Positions 26,172 through 35,509 of a DNA stretch of 64,000 nt are shown here, in pieces. The notes under the pieces were generated by a model, which saw only the letters and a program-made list of their open reading frames with translations, made no database searches and was not told the origin of the DNA. The position numbers and the translations under genes were made by a program. How positions within the stretch are numbered: the first letter of the stretch is position 1; each line of letters begins with the position of its first letter. The stretch covers positions 1,178,001 through 1,242,000 of the forward strand of contig NZ_CP084712.1 in NCBI RefSeq assembly GCF_023822045.1, in the 5' to 3' direction. The stretch is from Sphingopyxis sp. USTB-05. GTDB taxonomy: Bacteria; Pseudomonadota; Alphaproteobacteria; Sphingomonadales; Sphingomonadaceae.

Positions 26172-28198
26172 ACGCCGGACCGCTTCAAGTGACGACGCAG
26201 GTGTCCGAACCGGATATCGCGGACTTCGCATCCGAAAGTGTGGTCATTTTCGATATCGAAGGTGCGGTCCATTACTGGAATCCGGCGTCGGAAGCGCTCT
26301 ATGGCTGGCCCTCGCTCACGATGGTCGGTCGTGGTATCGGCCATCTGTCGACGCGCAGCGAGAACGAACGCGAGCATTGGCGCATGCTGCTTCAGGAAGG
26401 AACGTGGCAGGGCGTGGTCAGCCGGCGCACCCCGTCGGGTATCCATATCGCCGTCGATATCCGCCAATATGTCCGCTTCGCGCAGGACGGAACCCCGCGC
26501 GACGTCATCGAATATGGCCGGCAGTCGCTCAGCGACGGCGCCGTACCGGGGGCGGACTGGCACATTCCCGACCGGTTGATGGCGGCGAGCTGGGAAATCG
26601 ACGTTTCGGCGTCCGAAGCGTTGATCGCCGAGATCGCGCGGCTGCGCGGCGAAGCCGACGCCGAAGCGCAGTTGAACGCACGCCATAATGAGTTGGTGAA
26701 GGCGGCACGGATCATCAACGTCAACGAACGGACAATGCGTCTCGTCGGCGGCAATCGTGGACGTGACCTTATGATCGGCCAGCCGGTCGCCGGTTTCTGG
26801 CCGCTCGAGAGCCGCGCAACGCTGGGCGAATTGATCGTTGATGCGATGACCGGAAAAACCGAGGATGCGACCTACCGGCGGCAACTCCCGTCGGATGGCA
26901 TCCTGCGCGATCCACTGGTCACAGTTTGGCGGGCCGAAACGCCGGGCCGGATTTATGCCGCGGTCAACGGGGCGGTCGATGACGACCGTTCCTATGTCTA
27001 TCTTCGGGCGAGTGAGGCGCGATACCGCAAACTCGTCCATCATATGCCGATCGCGCTGTGGCAGGTCGACGCCAGCCATATGGGGCGCATCTACAACGAT
27101 ATCCGCGCGACGGGCGTCACCGACTTTGGCGCTTATCTCGACGAGCATCCCGAGTTGGTAGAACTCGCCGCGACGACGGTTCAGATCACCGACGTCAATC
27201 GCGCCGCGGTTCAGCTGCTCGGCGGCTCCAGCGCGCTCGATTTGATGCGGCCGGTCGGATATCTGTTTACGGTCAATCGCAGCTCGCTTCGCAACGTGAT
27301 GATCGGACGTTTCAACGGGCAGACAAGCCACGAAGAGATCACGAAGATCGAGACCTTCGACGGCCGGGTGCTCGACGTGCGCATGTCGGTGACCTACCCG
27401 AAGGTGCTCGCCGAGCTCGACGTCACGATCTTCAGTTTCGAGGATGTAACCGACCGTATGAGCATGGAGGCCGAGATCCGGCAGCTTCAAGCCGACTTCA
27501 CCCACGCGGCGCGAATCTCGACGCTGGGCGAACTCACGACCTCGATAGCGCATGAGATCAACCAGCCGCTCGCTGCCATCGTCACCAATGCCGAGACCAG
27601 CCTGCGCTGGCTGTCGCGCGACGACCCCAATGTCGAGAAGGTGAAGGCGCTGACCGCGCGCATCGCCGCGAGCGGACGGCGTGCTAGCGATATCGTGCAG
27701 CATATCCGCGGCATGGCGTCAAAACGCCAGCCTGAACGCGTCGCGACCGATCTCAACGAGATTGTGCAGGAATCGCTGATCTTCATCCGTCACGAAATCG
27801 AATCCCAATCGATCGGTATTACGACCGACCTCGCACGCGCGCTTCCGAACACCATGGCGGACCGCATTCAGTTGCAGCAGGTGGTCGTGAACCTGCTGAT
27901 CAACAGCGTCCAGGCGGTCGAGGCACAGGGCACGGGAACGCGTGAGATTTATATTGGCACGTCTTTGACCGAAAGCGGTGCGCTCGCCTTTACGCTTCGC
28001 GATACGGGGCCCGGGATTTCGCCCGACGATCTCGACCGAATTTTCGAGGGCTTCTTCACAACGAAGGAGGCAGGGATGGGGATCGGGCTCGCCATCTGCC
28101 AATCGATCATTTCCGAACATGGCGGGGTTATTGCCGCATCCAATCATCCGGACGGCGGCGCGCAATTCCGCTTCGAGATTCCGGTCGAGACACCCTGA
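26168..28198 (+). CDS. PAS-domain sensor histidine kinase, soluble
   Basis: A 676-residue kinase without obvious membrane helices, so probably cytosolic. A PAS domain lies at about 20-125 (VVIFDIEGAVHYWNPASEALYGW). A middle region with coiled-coil character and a second PAS-like part (about 285-430, ARYRKLVHHMPIALWQVD) follow. The HisKA H-box is SIAHEINQPLAAI with phospho-acceptor H462, and the HATPase_c domain has NLLINSVQAV, DTGPGISPDD and GMGIGLAI. The HK resembles the FixL/PAS-kinase group. The GTG start overlaps the lone receiver by 4 bp. The signal is unknown; FixL-like haem ligation is not evident. Confidence 0.92.
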   Translation: MNAGPLQVTTQVSEPDIADFASESVVIFDIEGAVHYWNPASEALYGWPSLTMVGRGIGHLSTRSENEREHWRMLLQEGTWQGVVSRRTPSGIHIAVDIRQYVRFAQDGTPRDVIEYGRQSLSDGAVPGADWHIPDRLMAASWEIDVSASEALIAEIARLRGEADAEAQLNARHNELVKAARIINVNERTMRLVGGNRGRDLMIGQPVAGFWPLESRATLGELIVDAMTGKTEDATYRRQLPSDGILRDPLVTVWRAETPGRIYAAVNGAVDDDRSYVYLRASEARYRKLVHHMPIALWQVDASHMGRIYNDIRATGVTDFGAYLDEHPELVELAATTVQITDVNRAAVQLLGGSSALDLMRPVGYLFTVNRSSLRNVMIGRFNGQTSHEEITKIETFDGRVLDVRMSVTYPKVLAELDVTIFSFEDVTDRMSMEAEIRQLQADFTHAARISTLGELTTSIAHEINQPLAAIVTNAETSLRWLSRDDPNVEKVKALTARIAASGRRASDIVQHIRGMASKRQPERVATDLNEIVQESLIFIRHEIESQSIGITTDLARALPNTMADRIQLQQVVVNLLINSVQAVEAQGTGTREIYIGTSLTESGALAFTLRDTGPGISPDDLDRIFEGFFTTKEAGMGIGLAICQSIISEHGGVIAASNHPDGGAQFRFEIPVETP

Positions 28199-28204
28199 CG
28201 ATTT

Positions 28205-28233
28205 GCGGGAGGCGGCGCATCGCCGCCTCCCGC
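28205..28233. terminator. Bidirectional hairpin between convergent genes
   Basis: GCGGGAGGCGGCG (28205-28217) and its exact complement (28221-28233) face each other across a 3-nt loop. It lies 7 bp after the kinase stop and just before the stop of the convergent hydrolase gene. Neither side has a clear T-run, so strength is uncertain. Confidence 0.55.
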
Positions 28234-28239
28234 CTCGCA

Positions 28240-29211
28240 TCACGCACCCGCCGCAAGGACCTTGCGCAAATAGCCGATCGCCTGCCCGATCGCGCCGCGC
28301 GCGGCCGGGGTTTCGGTGATCGGGTTGAGCATCATGAAATCATGGATCGTCCCGTTATAGCGCACCGCGACGACCGGCACGCCGGCTTCGGCGAGCTTGC
28401 GGGCATAGGTTTCTCCTTCGTCGCGCAGCACGTCATTCTCATCGACGATGATCAAGGTCTGCGGCAGGCCGGCAAGCTGCTCGGCCGACGCGTTGACAGG
28501 CGATGCGAGGATCTCATTGCGACGCGCAGCGTCGGGCAAATATTGGTCCCAGTACCAGGCCATGGCCTTTGCGGTGAGCCACGGACCGTCGGCGAACTGT
28601 TTATAGGATTCGCTCGACATCGATGCGTCGGTGACCGGGTAAAAGAGGAGCTGCGCACGAAAATCGGGGCCGCCGCGTTCCTTTGCCATCAGCGTCACCG
28701 CCGCAGCCATATTACCGCCGACACTGTCGCCCACGATCACGATGCGCTTCGGATCGGCGCCGAACGCGCCGGCATTGTCGGCGACATGGCGCGCGACGGC
28801 ATAGGCCTGTTCGATAGCGCCAGGATATTGGCTTTCGGGCGAGCGGTCATAGTCGACGAAGACGAGCACGGCGTTGGCGCCCACCGCGAGTTCGCGAACC
28901 AGCCGGTCGTGCGTCTGCTTGTCGCCGAGCACCCAGCCGCCGCCATGGATATAGATGATCGCGGGAAGCGTACCGGTCGCGCCGGCGGGGCGCACGACAC
29001 GAATGTTCGTCTTGCCCGACGGGCCGACGGGAAGCGTGCTGTCCTCGCTGTCGACTGCCAGAAGCGGAACGGTGACCGACTGCTGGACGGCGGACAGGAC
29101 GCCGCGGGCGTCGGTTGGCGTCAGCGTATAGATCGGCGGGCCGTCGGGCAGACCGCCGACAAATGCGCCGGTTGCGGGTTCGAGCGGGGAGGGTGCGATA
29201 TTCTTCGTCAT
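28240..29211 (-). CDS. Alpha/beta hydrolase, HSL (acetyl esterase/lipase) family
   Basis: A 323-residue esterase of the hormone-sensitive-lipase family. The oxyanion HGGGW motif is in YIHGGGWVLG, the nucleophile in GDSVGGNMAA, the acid in DENDVLRDEGE and the catalytic His in GTIHDFMML. All four marks are intact. No signal peptide is seen, so it is cytosolic. It is convergent with the PAS kinase and stands alone. Likely acts on short-chain esters; the substrate is unknown. Confidence 0.92.
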   Translation of the reverse strand: MTKNIAPSPLEPATGAFVGGLPDGPPIYTLTPTDARGVLSAVQQSVTVPLLAVDSEDSTLPVGPSGKTNIRVVRPAGATGTLPAIIYIHGGGWVLGDKQTHDRLVRELAVGANAVLVFVDYDRSPESQYPGAIEQAYAVARHVADNAGAFGADPKRIVIVGDSVGGNMAAAVTLMAKERGGPDFRAQLLFYPVTDASMSSESYKQFADGPWLTAKAMAWYWDQYLPDAARRNEILASPVNASAEQLAGLPQTLIIVDENDVLRDEGETYARKLAEAGVPVVAVRYNGTIHDFMMLNPITETPAARGAIGQAIGYLRKVLAAGA

Positions 29212-29452
29212 GTCGATCCTTTCGGTTCCGGACGGGAATGCCCCCCGCCTCGCTCAAAGCATGTGCCAGCGCGGCCACCGGACGAGCTATCGTGCCGAAG
29301 CAGGTTCGCGGCTGTCGAACCCGCGTGGCCGCCCTATCCTTTGGTGTGGGGAGTGATATGATCGCAGGACGGGAACAGATACTTTGATGTGATATGCGCC
29401 GCGGGCCCGCGGGTGCATCTCTTGCCTATTCAACAGCCAAGAGGATGATGAC

Positions 29453-30235
29453 ATGTATCGTTCAATTCGTTCGGCGGCGCTTGCCGCACTGCTTTTCTCC
29501 GGCACCGTCGGCGCGCAGGCCGAGGATATGGCCGCCAAGCCGACCGTCGTGCTGGTCCATGGCGCCTTCGCCGATTCCTCGGGCTGGAACGACGTGATCG
29601 CCCGGCTCGAGAAGGACGGCTATCCGGTAATCGCAGCCGCGAACCCGTTGCGCAGCGTTGCGGGCGATGCCGCCAGCGTCGCGGCGGTCGTCCGGTCGAT
29701 CCCGGGCCGTGTCATCCTTGTCGGCCACAGCTATGGCGGTGTCGTCATCACCGAAGCGGCGAAGGACAATCCCAATGTGAAGGCATTGGTCTTCGTCGCC
29801 GGATTCCTGCCCGACACGGGGGAATCGGCGCTGACGCTTTCGGCCAAATTCCCCGGCAGCACGCTGGGTGACGCGCTGTCGCCGGTCAGTCTGCCGGGCG
29901 GCGGCACCGACCTTTATATCCAGCCCGCCAAATTCCATGCGCAATTCGCGGCCGACGTGCCCGAAGCGCAGGCGACGCTGATGGCCGCGACGCAGCGTCC
30001 GGTGACGCAGGGGGCGCTGACCGATGCCTCGCAGGCGGCGACGTGGAAGACCCTGCCGAGCTATGTCATCTATGGCGGCGAGGACCGCAACATTCCGGCG
30101 GCGACGATGAAATTCATGGCCGAGCGCGCACATGCCCGCAAGACCGTCGCGGTCGCAAGCGGCTCGCACGCACTGATGGTCTCGCATCCGGTCGAAGTCG
30201 CCGAACTGATCGAGAATGCCGCCGCCGACCGCTGA
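29453..30235 (+). CDS. Secreted alpha/beta hydrolase
   Basis: A 260-residue protein with a signal peptide ending near GAQA. The HGAFADSSGW oxyanion loop, the nucleophile GHSYGG, FVAGFLPD and the catalytic His in SGSHALMVSHP place it with the salicylate-esterase-like (EstC-type) alpha/beta hydrolases common in soil bacteria. It is a single gene: 217 bp of space precede it and a terminator-like hairpin follows. A periplasmic esterase is the safe reading. Confidence 0.9.
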   Translation: MYRSIRSAALAALLFSGTVGAQAEDMAAKPTVVLVHGAFADSSGWNDVIARLEKDGYPVIAAANPLRSVAGDAASVAAVVRSIPGRVILVGHSYGGVVITEAAKDNPNVKALVFVAGFLPDTGESALTLSAKFPGSTLGDALSPVSLPGGGTDLYIQPAKFHAQFAADVPEAQATLMAATQRPVTQGALTDASQAATWKTLPSYVIYGGEDRNIPAATMKFMAERAHARKTVAVASGSHALMVSHPVEVAELIENAAADR

Positions 30236-30271
30236 GGCGGCGGAACGAACGGGCGCGCCAAGCGTCAATTA

Positions 30272-30318
30272 AGCGCTCGCCCGCGGCCAAAGCGGGCGAG
30301 CGCTCCTGGCCTTTTATG
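30272..30318 (+). terminator. Rho-independent terminator candidate
   Basis: AGCGCTCGCCCGC (30272-30284) pairs exactly with GCGGGCGAGCGCT (30292-30304) across a 7-nt loop, and a short TTTT follows at 30312-30315. It lies 37 bp after the secreted hydrolase stop and before the next gene. Confidence 0.6.
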
Positions 30319-30354
30319 TGGCCTGAGAGCGTTGCAATCAGGCCGGAGGATCGG

Positions 30355-30870
30355 ATGCAGGCGCTGGAAGGACTCGATGCCAAGCCAACGCACCAACGCC
30401 TCTGGGATCGGCACGCCAGCCCGATCTCGATCCTCCTTCTCGGCGGCCTCTTGTTGGCCGCAGCCCTCGGTTTCACCGGCGGACAACCGAGCCCGCCCCG
30501 CACGGCCGATCTAGGCGACGCGCGCCTGACGGTAAAAACGCCGACCGTCATTCGCAACGGCGAGTTTTTCGAGACCGATATTACCCTGACCGCAAAAGCT
30601 CCGCTCGATGATGCGGTGGTCGCCGTATCGCCCGCGCTCTGGCAAGACATGACCGTCAACACGATGATCCCGGCGCCCGCCGAAGAGTGGTTCGAGGACG
30701 GCCGTTTTCATTTTTCCTACGGCCCGCTGCGCGCGGGCGACAGCGTGCACATCAAGGTCGACGGCCAGATCAACCCGCCGCTGTTCGCGGGCACCAGCGG
30801 CGAAATCGCAGTCTTCGACGGCAAGCGGCGCATTGGTGAAATGCCGCTTCGCATCAAGGTGCTGCCCTGA
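30355..30870 (+). CDS. Membrane-anchored protein with Ig-like outer domain, unknown
   Basis: A 171-residue protein. One N-terminal helix (ISILLLGGLLLAAALGF, about residues 22-38) anchors it; the rest is beta-rich (VIRNGEFFETDITLTAKAPLDDAV, FHFSYGPLRAGD, IRVKVLP-like end) and likely folds as an Ig-like domain outside the membrane. The start is ATG 30355 with GGAGGA upstream. It overlaps the DUF421 gene by 1 bp. No characterised family is recognised; it may be a partner of the DUF421 protein. Confidence 0.65.
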   Translation: MQALEGLDAKPTHQRLWDRHASPISILLLGGLLLAAALGFTGGQPSPPRTADLGDARLTVKTPTVIRNGEFFETDITLTAKAPLDDAVVAVSPALWQDMTVNTMIPAPAEEWFEDGRFHFSYGPLRAGDSVHIKVDGQINPPLFAGTSGEIAVFDGKRRIGEMPLRIKVLP

Positions 30871-31352
30871 TGGATATCGTGCTTCGCGCCACTGTGATGT
30901 TCTTCATCCTGTTCCTGCTGATCCGGCTGCTCGGCAAGCGCGAGCTAGGCCAGATGACGCCCTTCGAATTCGTCGTGCTCGTCGTGCTCGGCGACCTCAT
31001 CCAGCAGGGGGTGACGCACAATGATTTCAGCCTGACCGGGGCGACGCTCGCCATCTGTACCTTCGCTTTCTGGGCGCTGGTACTAAGCTGGACGGCATAT
31101 CTGTTCCCGCGTGCCAAGAACCTGCTCGAAGGCGCGCCGCGGGTGATCGTGCGCGATGGCGAGATATTGATCGAAAATCTGCGGCGCGACCGGCTGACGC
31201 GCGACGAGATACTCTCCGAAATGCGGCTGGCCGGGATCGGGCAGATGTCGGAGGTCGCATGGGCGATCCTGGAACCGCAGGGCAAGATGAGTTTCATCAA
31301 AAAGGACGATCATGCCTCGCCGCAACAGGACCGCGACGATCCCGCGAACTAG
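30870..31352 (+). CDS. DUF421 (YetF/YcaP) membrane protein
   Basis: A 160-residue protein with three N-terminal transmembrane helices and a C-terminal cytosolic DUF421 domain (RVIVRDGEILIENLRRDRLTRDEILSEMRLAG, cited here only as the RDGEI and LTRDEI marks). ILFLLIRLLGKRELGQMTPFEFVV is the family's hallmark start. YetF proteins are linked to spore and envelope functions, mechanism unknown. It is coupled by a 1-bp overlap to the Ig-like anchored protein upstream. Confidence 0.9.
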   Translation: MDIVLRATVMFFILFLLIRLLGKRELGQMTPFEFVVLVVLGDLIQQGVTHNDFSLTGATLAICTFAFWALVLSWTAYLFPRAKNLLEGAPRVIVRDGEILIENLRRDRLTRDEILSEMRLAGIGQMSEVAWAILEPQGKMSFIKKDDHASPQQDRDDPAN

Positions 31353-31363
31353 GGGGGCTGACC

Positions 31364-33292
31364 CTAGTAGATCGGCGTGATTTGCATCTGGGGCAACGGC
31401 CGCGGCGTACCGTCGCTGAGGTCGGGGCCAAGGTCGGCCCATTCCTCGCCGCGTGCCACCAGGTCGGCGAACAGCGCTTGCGCGGCGCTTTGCGCTTCGG
31501 TCGACCGGAATTTGTATGAAACTGCCGGCGGCACTCCTGTGCGCACTGTCGCAAAGGCTGCCTCATAAGCGGGAATCGGCGGCACGACTTTCGCGCTGGC
31601 CGCAATCCGGATGGTGTAGCGCTGAAGGCCCGATGCGACGTTCCGCCAGCGTACCCAATAATGATTGTCGAACGAGAATTGATACAGGCGCTCGCCAGCG
31701 ACCGTGCCTTTCAGCGAAATGCTGTCCAATATGTCCTGCGACATGTCGAGGTTCATCCCGCCCTCGACCTTGTCGAGCGCGACGTGGACGATCCGGTCGC
31801 GTTGCCCCGGCGCGCGCGATTGCAACAGATCGCGCCAATTCTGCATCGTGCTGATGATACCGAATATGAAAGCGGAAACCTCCGCCAGCGCAAGGGGCCG
31901 GGCGATCGAGTTGTAGCTGCGTTGCCATCCGCGATTATTATGCAGCGGCAACCACACCGCGGCTTCGGCCCGGTCCTGCGCACATTGGGGTTCAGGGTTG
32001 TCGACCGGCGGGCTGTCGTCGCTTTGGGGATAGACGAGGTTGATCGCAAAGGTCGGCCAGCGCGGCAGCGGCGCGTCGAACAAATGGAGCGGGAAATTGC
32101 TTGAAACCCCGCCGTCCGAGAACCAGCAGATACGAAAACCCTCGATCAGCGAAAGCGGAGCCTCGCCGCCGGTGGCCAAGCTGTCGGTGCTCTGGCTGAG
32201 CGTCGTTTCCTTGCGATCTTCGCTTTCCCCCGACGTCTCGCCTTCGGTCTCGCCGCGAAGCGTGCGCCTCGCCGCCGGCTCGTGCAGCGGCACAGCGCTG
32301 ATCAGCAATGGAAAGCTGAGGCTCATCCGCATCGCCACGAGCACCGGCATCCGGCCCTTGCCGGGAAGGCGATAATAATCCTTTCCGTCGACGCGGTCGG
32401 GCGCACCCGCCATCGCCACCATCGCGTCGACGACGGTTTGCGGGAACAGCAGATCGAATTCCTCGCGCAGGAACCAGAAGGACGCATCGGTGAAGGGCAG
32501 CGTTCGCGGTTCACGATGCGAAACGCCGGTGGTGATCATCTGAAGCGAGATTGCTGTTTCGGTCCGCGGTTCGCCGGGATAACGGGGCGCGTCCCACAGG
32601 TCGTCGAACAGCAGCGGTTCGGCGATATCCTTGCCCGACAAGGATTGCAGAACCCCGTGAAGCCAATCGGTCAGCGCCGGTTCTGCCGCATCCTTACCGC
32701 TGCTCAAACCCGAGCAGAGGCCCAGCAGATTGCGCCGCGTGACGCGCGCGACACGTAAAGCCGCGGCGATTGCTGCGCCAAGATAGGCGCAAACCGCCGA
32801 GGGCAGCAGTACGGCTGCCGCCCCGGATGGCCCCGCAATCGCATAACCAAGCGCAAGGAACAGGCCGAAAAGGAGCAACGCTTCAAGCGGGGCGATGGCG
32901 ACGACTGCGATCGCTGCCGTGCAGGCCTTGCGGAGCGCGCTCGCGTTTCCGGTGAGCGTGACGATCAGGCGATAGGCGCTTCGCCCGCCGCGCGCGGGCT
33001 GAAACAGGCCGAAGATGAAGCCCCGCGACGAAAGCTGTGCCGCGACGCGTTCGAGACCGGCGAAGCCAAGCGTCGAGGGGCAGGGGGCGGCCGACCCCGA
33101 TGCGACATGTTTGCGGTCGCCCAACGCGGCGGCGGCGGTGGCTGCCGCCGCGATCGCGCCCGCCGAGGTTCCACCGATATTCTTGAACCGGAAGTCGCGC
33201 GCGAGCGCCAGAACGGCGTTGGGATAGACGATGCCGCTCGTGATGCCGCCCTTCATCACCAGGTCGCAATAGCGGGTGGCTGTTTGGCTCAT
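31364..33292 (-). CDS. Patatin-like phospholipase with inserted membrane segments
   Basis: A 642-residue protein. The patatin glycine-rich start is MKGGITSGIVYP; the nucleophile is S43 in GGTSAGAIA; the catalytic Asp is in WFSDGGVSSNFP near residue 390. Between them, at about 120-200, two or three strongly hydrophobic stretches (for example PLEALLLFGLFLALGYAIAG) interrupt the fold, so the enzyme is likely membrane bound. The last 200 residues have no domain I recognise. Lipid acyl hydrolysis is the family role. It is divergent from the PBP gene. Confidence 0.85.
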   Translation of the reverse strand: MSQTATRYCDLVMKGGITSGIVYPNAVLALARDFRFKNIGGTSAGAIAAAATAAAALGDRKHVASGSAAPCPSTLGFAGLERVAAQLSSRGFIFGLFQPARGGRSAYRLIVTLTGNASALRKACTAAIAVVAIAPLEALLLFGLFLALGYAIAGPSGAAAVLLPSAVCAYLGAAIAAALRVARVTRRNLLGLCSGLSSGKDAAEPALTDWLHGVLQSLSGKDIAEPLLFDDLWDAPRYPGEPRTETAISLQMITTGVSHREPRTLPFTDASFWFLREEFDLLFPQTVVDAMVAMAGAPDRVDGKDYYRLPGKGRMPVLVAMRMSLSFPLLISAVPLHEPAARRTLRGETEGETSGESEDRKETTLSQSTDSLATGGEAPLSLIEGFRICWFSDGGVSSNFPLHLFDAPLPRWPTFAINLVYPQSDDSPPVDNPEPQCAQDRAEAAVWLPLHNNRGWQRSYNSIARPLALAEVSAFIFGIISTMQNWRDLLQSRAPGQRDRIVHVALDKVEGGMNLDMSQDILDSISLKGTVAGERLYQFSFDNHYWVRWRNVASGLQRYTIRIAASAKVVPPIPAYEAAFATVRTGVPPAVSYKFRSTEAQSAAQALFADLVARGEEWADLGPDLSDGTPRPLPQMQITPIY

Positions 33293-33442
33293 GTCGTCGC
33301 TCTCCGGATGGACGGGGCTTCTTCTTTTCTTATCGCGACACGCCGATCAAGTCGCTGTCCTTCTTGATGAATGGAGCCCATCCAACGCACCATATAACGC
33401 AATTGCTTATGCTGTGTTGGGGCTGTAATACGGGCGCTGCGC

Positions 33443-35500
33443 ATGAAATGGTTCCGTAAACCCGAAGGCCCCGACCCCACCCTAGCCGCGACGCCGGGTG
33501 GCCCGTTCGCCGACATGGCAGCGCCGCCGCCGCCCATCGTTCCCGAGACGCGCGGGCGCAAATGGATGCGCCGCATCTCGCGCGGCTTCGCGATCTTTTG
33601 CGTGATCTTCATACTGCTCGTCGGCTGGCTCGCGCTGACCGCGCCGCTGTCGAAATCGCTCGAACCGATCGCTCCGCCGCAGATCACCTTGCTCGCGTCC
33701 GACGGCACCCCGATCGCGCGCATCGGCGCGATCGTCGACACGCCGGTGAAGAGTGCGGATCTGCCCAAGCATGTGACCGGCGCCTTCCTGGCGATCGAGG
33801 ATCGCCGCTTTTACAACCACTGGGGCGTCGATCCGCGCAGCATAGCACGCGCCGTCTGGAGCAATGTCACCGGCGGGCGGACGCAGGGGGGCAGCACGAT
33901 CACTCAGCAGCTCGCGAAATTCACTTTCCTGACGCCGAAGCGCACGCTCGGGCGCAAGGCGCGCGAGGCGCTGATCGCCTTTTGGCTCGAAGCATGGCTG
34001 ACCAAGGACGAGATTCTCGAACGTTATCTGTCCAACGCCTATTTCGGCGACAACACCTATGGCCTTCGCGCCGCCTCGCTCCATTATTTCTATCGCCAGC
34101 CCGAAAAGCTGACCCCCGCGCAGGCGGCGATGCTCGCGGGGCTGGTGCAGGCGCCGTCTCGGCTCGCCCCCACCAAAAACCCCGATCTGGCCGAAAAGCG
34201 TATGAAGCTGGTGCTGGATGCGATGGTCACGACGGGCTATCTCACCGAACAGGAGCGAAAGGCGCTCCGCACCCCGCGCATCGACGTGCGCACGCGCAAC
34301 ACCTTGCCGACCGGCACCTATTTCGCCGACTGGGCGCTGCCCGAGGCGCGCAAGTTGAGCGATGTCGGTTATTCGCGCCAGACGATCGCGACCACCCTGG
34401 ATGCGCGGTTGCAGGGGATCGCGCGCCGTGTGACGAGCCGCGCGGGGCTGGGCAAGGCGCAGGTCGCGCTTGTCGCGATGCGCCCGAATGGCGAGGTTGT
34501 CGCGATGATCGGCGGCAAGGATTATGCCGCATCGCCCTTTAACCGCGCGACGCAGGCGCGGCGCCAGCCGGGGTCGACCTTCAAGCTCTTCGTCTATCTC
34601 GCCGCGCTTCGCGCCGGTTGGGATCCGGGCGATATGATCGACAACAGTCCGATCGAGACCGGTTCCTATCGTCCCAAGAATTCAGGCGGCGCCTATTCGA
34701 AGCAGATCAGCCTCGAAGACGCCTTTGCGTCGTCGAGCAATGTCGCGGCGGTCCGACTGCTCCGCGAAATCGGCGACGACAAGGTGATCGACATGGCGCG
34801 CGACCTTGGTGTCACCGCACCGATGGCGAAGGGCGATCCCAGCCTTGCGCTCGGCACGTCGAGCATGACGCTGCTCGAACTCACCGCCGCCTATGCCGCG
34901 GTTGCGGCGAACAGCTATCCGGTCGAACCGCACGCGTTCGAGGCCGACGAAAAGGGTTGGTTCGAGAATCTGATCTCGGGCCCGTCGCGCTTCGGGTCGA
35001 GCGAGCACGAGGATATCGAGCAAATGCTGCGCGCCGCGGTCAATCGCGGGACCGGCCGCGCCGCGCGGCTGCCACAGGCCAATTTCGGCAAGACAGGCAC
35101 CAGTCAGGACAATCGCGATGCGCTGTTCGTTGGCTACGCGAACGGCCTTGTCGTCGGGGTGTGGATCGGCAACGATGACAATACGCCGCTGCAGGGCATT
35201 TCGGGCGGCGGTTTGCCGGCGCGCATCTGGCGTGACTTCATGACCGGGGCGTCAGGCAAGAAAGCGGCGTCGCAGCCCAAGAAGATTGTCGATCCGACCG
35301 GCCCGGTCGAGCCGCTCGATGTCCCCGACGTCGGCGCGATCCCGATCGGAGAGGGCACGCGGATCGGGATCGAGCGCGGCGATGCGGTGATCTCGACCGA
35401 AATCAATGGCAGCCCGATCGACCTGCGCCTGCCGATCCAGGATCGCACGCCAGAGCCCGCCGTGCCCGCGCCGCAGCCGCAGCCACCGCCGGGAACCTGA
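33443..35500 (+). CDS. Class A penicillin-binding protein (PBP1A-type glycosyltransferase/transpeptidase)
   Basis: A 685-residue bifunctional peptidoglycan synthase. A short cytosolic tail and one helix (about 48-70) lead to a GT51 glycosyltransferase domain with AIEDRRFYNHWGVD (catalytic Glu) and TQGGSTITQQLAK. The transpeptidase domain has SxxK in PGSTFK, SxN in ASSSNVA and KTGTS. The tail is Pro-rich (PAPQPQPPPGT). All catalytic marks are present. It is a single gene, divergent from the patatin gene. The mrcA/pbp1a family name fits, but several paralogues are usual in this group. Confidence 0.95.
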   Translation: MKWFRKPEGPDPTLAATPGGPFADMAAPPPPIVPETRGRKWMRRISRGFAIFCVIFILLVGWLALTAPLSKSLEPIAPPQITLLASDGTPIARIGAIVDTPVKSADLPKHVTGAFLAIEDRRFYNHWGVDPRSIARAVWSNVTGGRTQGGSTITQQLAKFTFLTPKRTLGRKAREALIAFWLEAWLTKDEILERYLSNAYFGDNTYGLRAASLHYFYRQPEKLTPAQAAMLAGLVQAPSRLAPTKNPDLAEKRMKLVLDAMVTTGYLTEQERKALRTPRIDVRTRNTLPTGTYFADWALPEARKLSDVGYSRQTIATTLDARLQGIARRVTSRAGLGKAQVALVAMRPNGEVVAMIGGKDYAASPFNRATQARRQPGSTFKLFVYLAALRAGWDPGDMIDNSPIETGSYRPKNSGGAYSKQISLEDAFASSSNVAAVRLLREIGDDKVIDMARDLGVTAPMAKGDPSLALGTSSMTLLELTAAYAAVAANSYPVEPHAFEADEKGWFENLISGPSRFGSSEHEDIEQMLRAAVNRGTGRAARLPQANFGKTGTSQDNRDALFVGYANGLVVGVWIGNDDNTPLQGISGGGLPARIWRDFMTGASGKKAASQPKKIVDPTGPVEPLDVPDVGAIPIGEGTRIGIERGDAVISTEINGSPIDLRLPIQDRTPEPAVPAPQPQPPPGT

Positions 35501-35509
35501 CAGGTCGCG

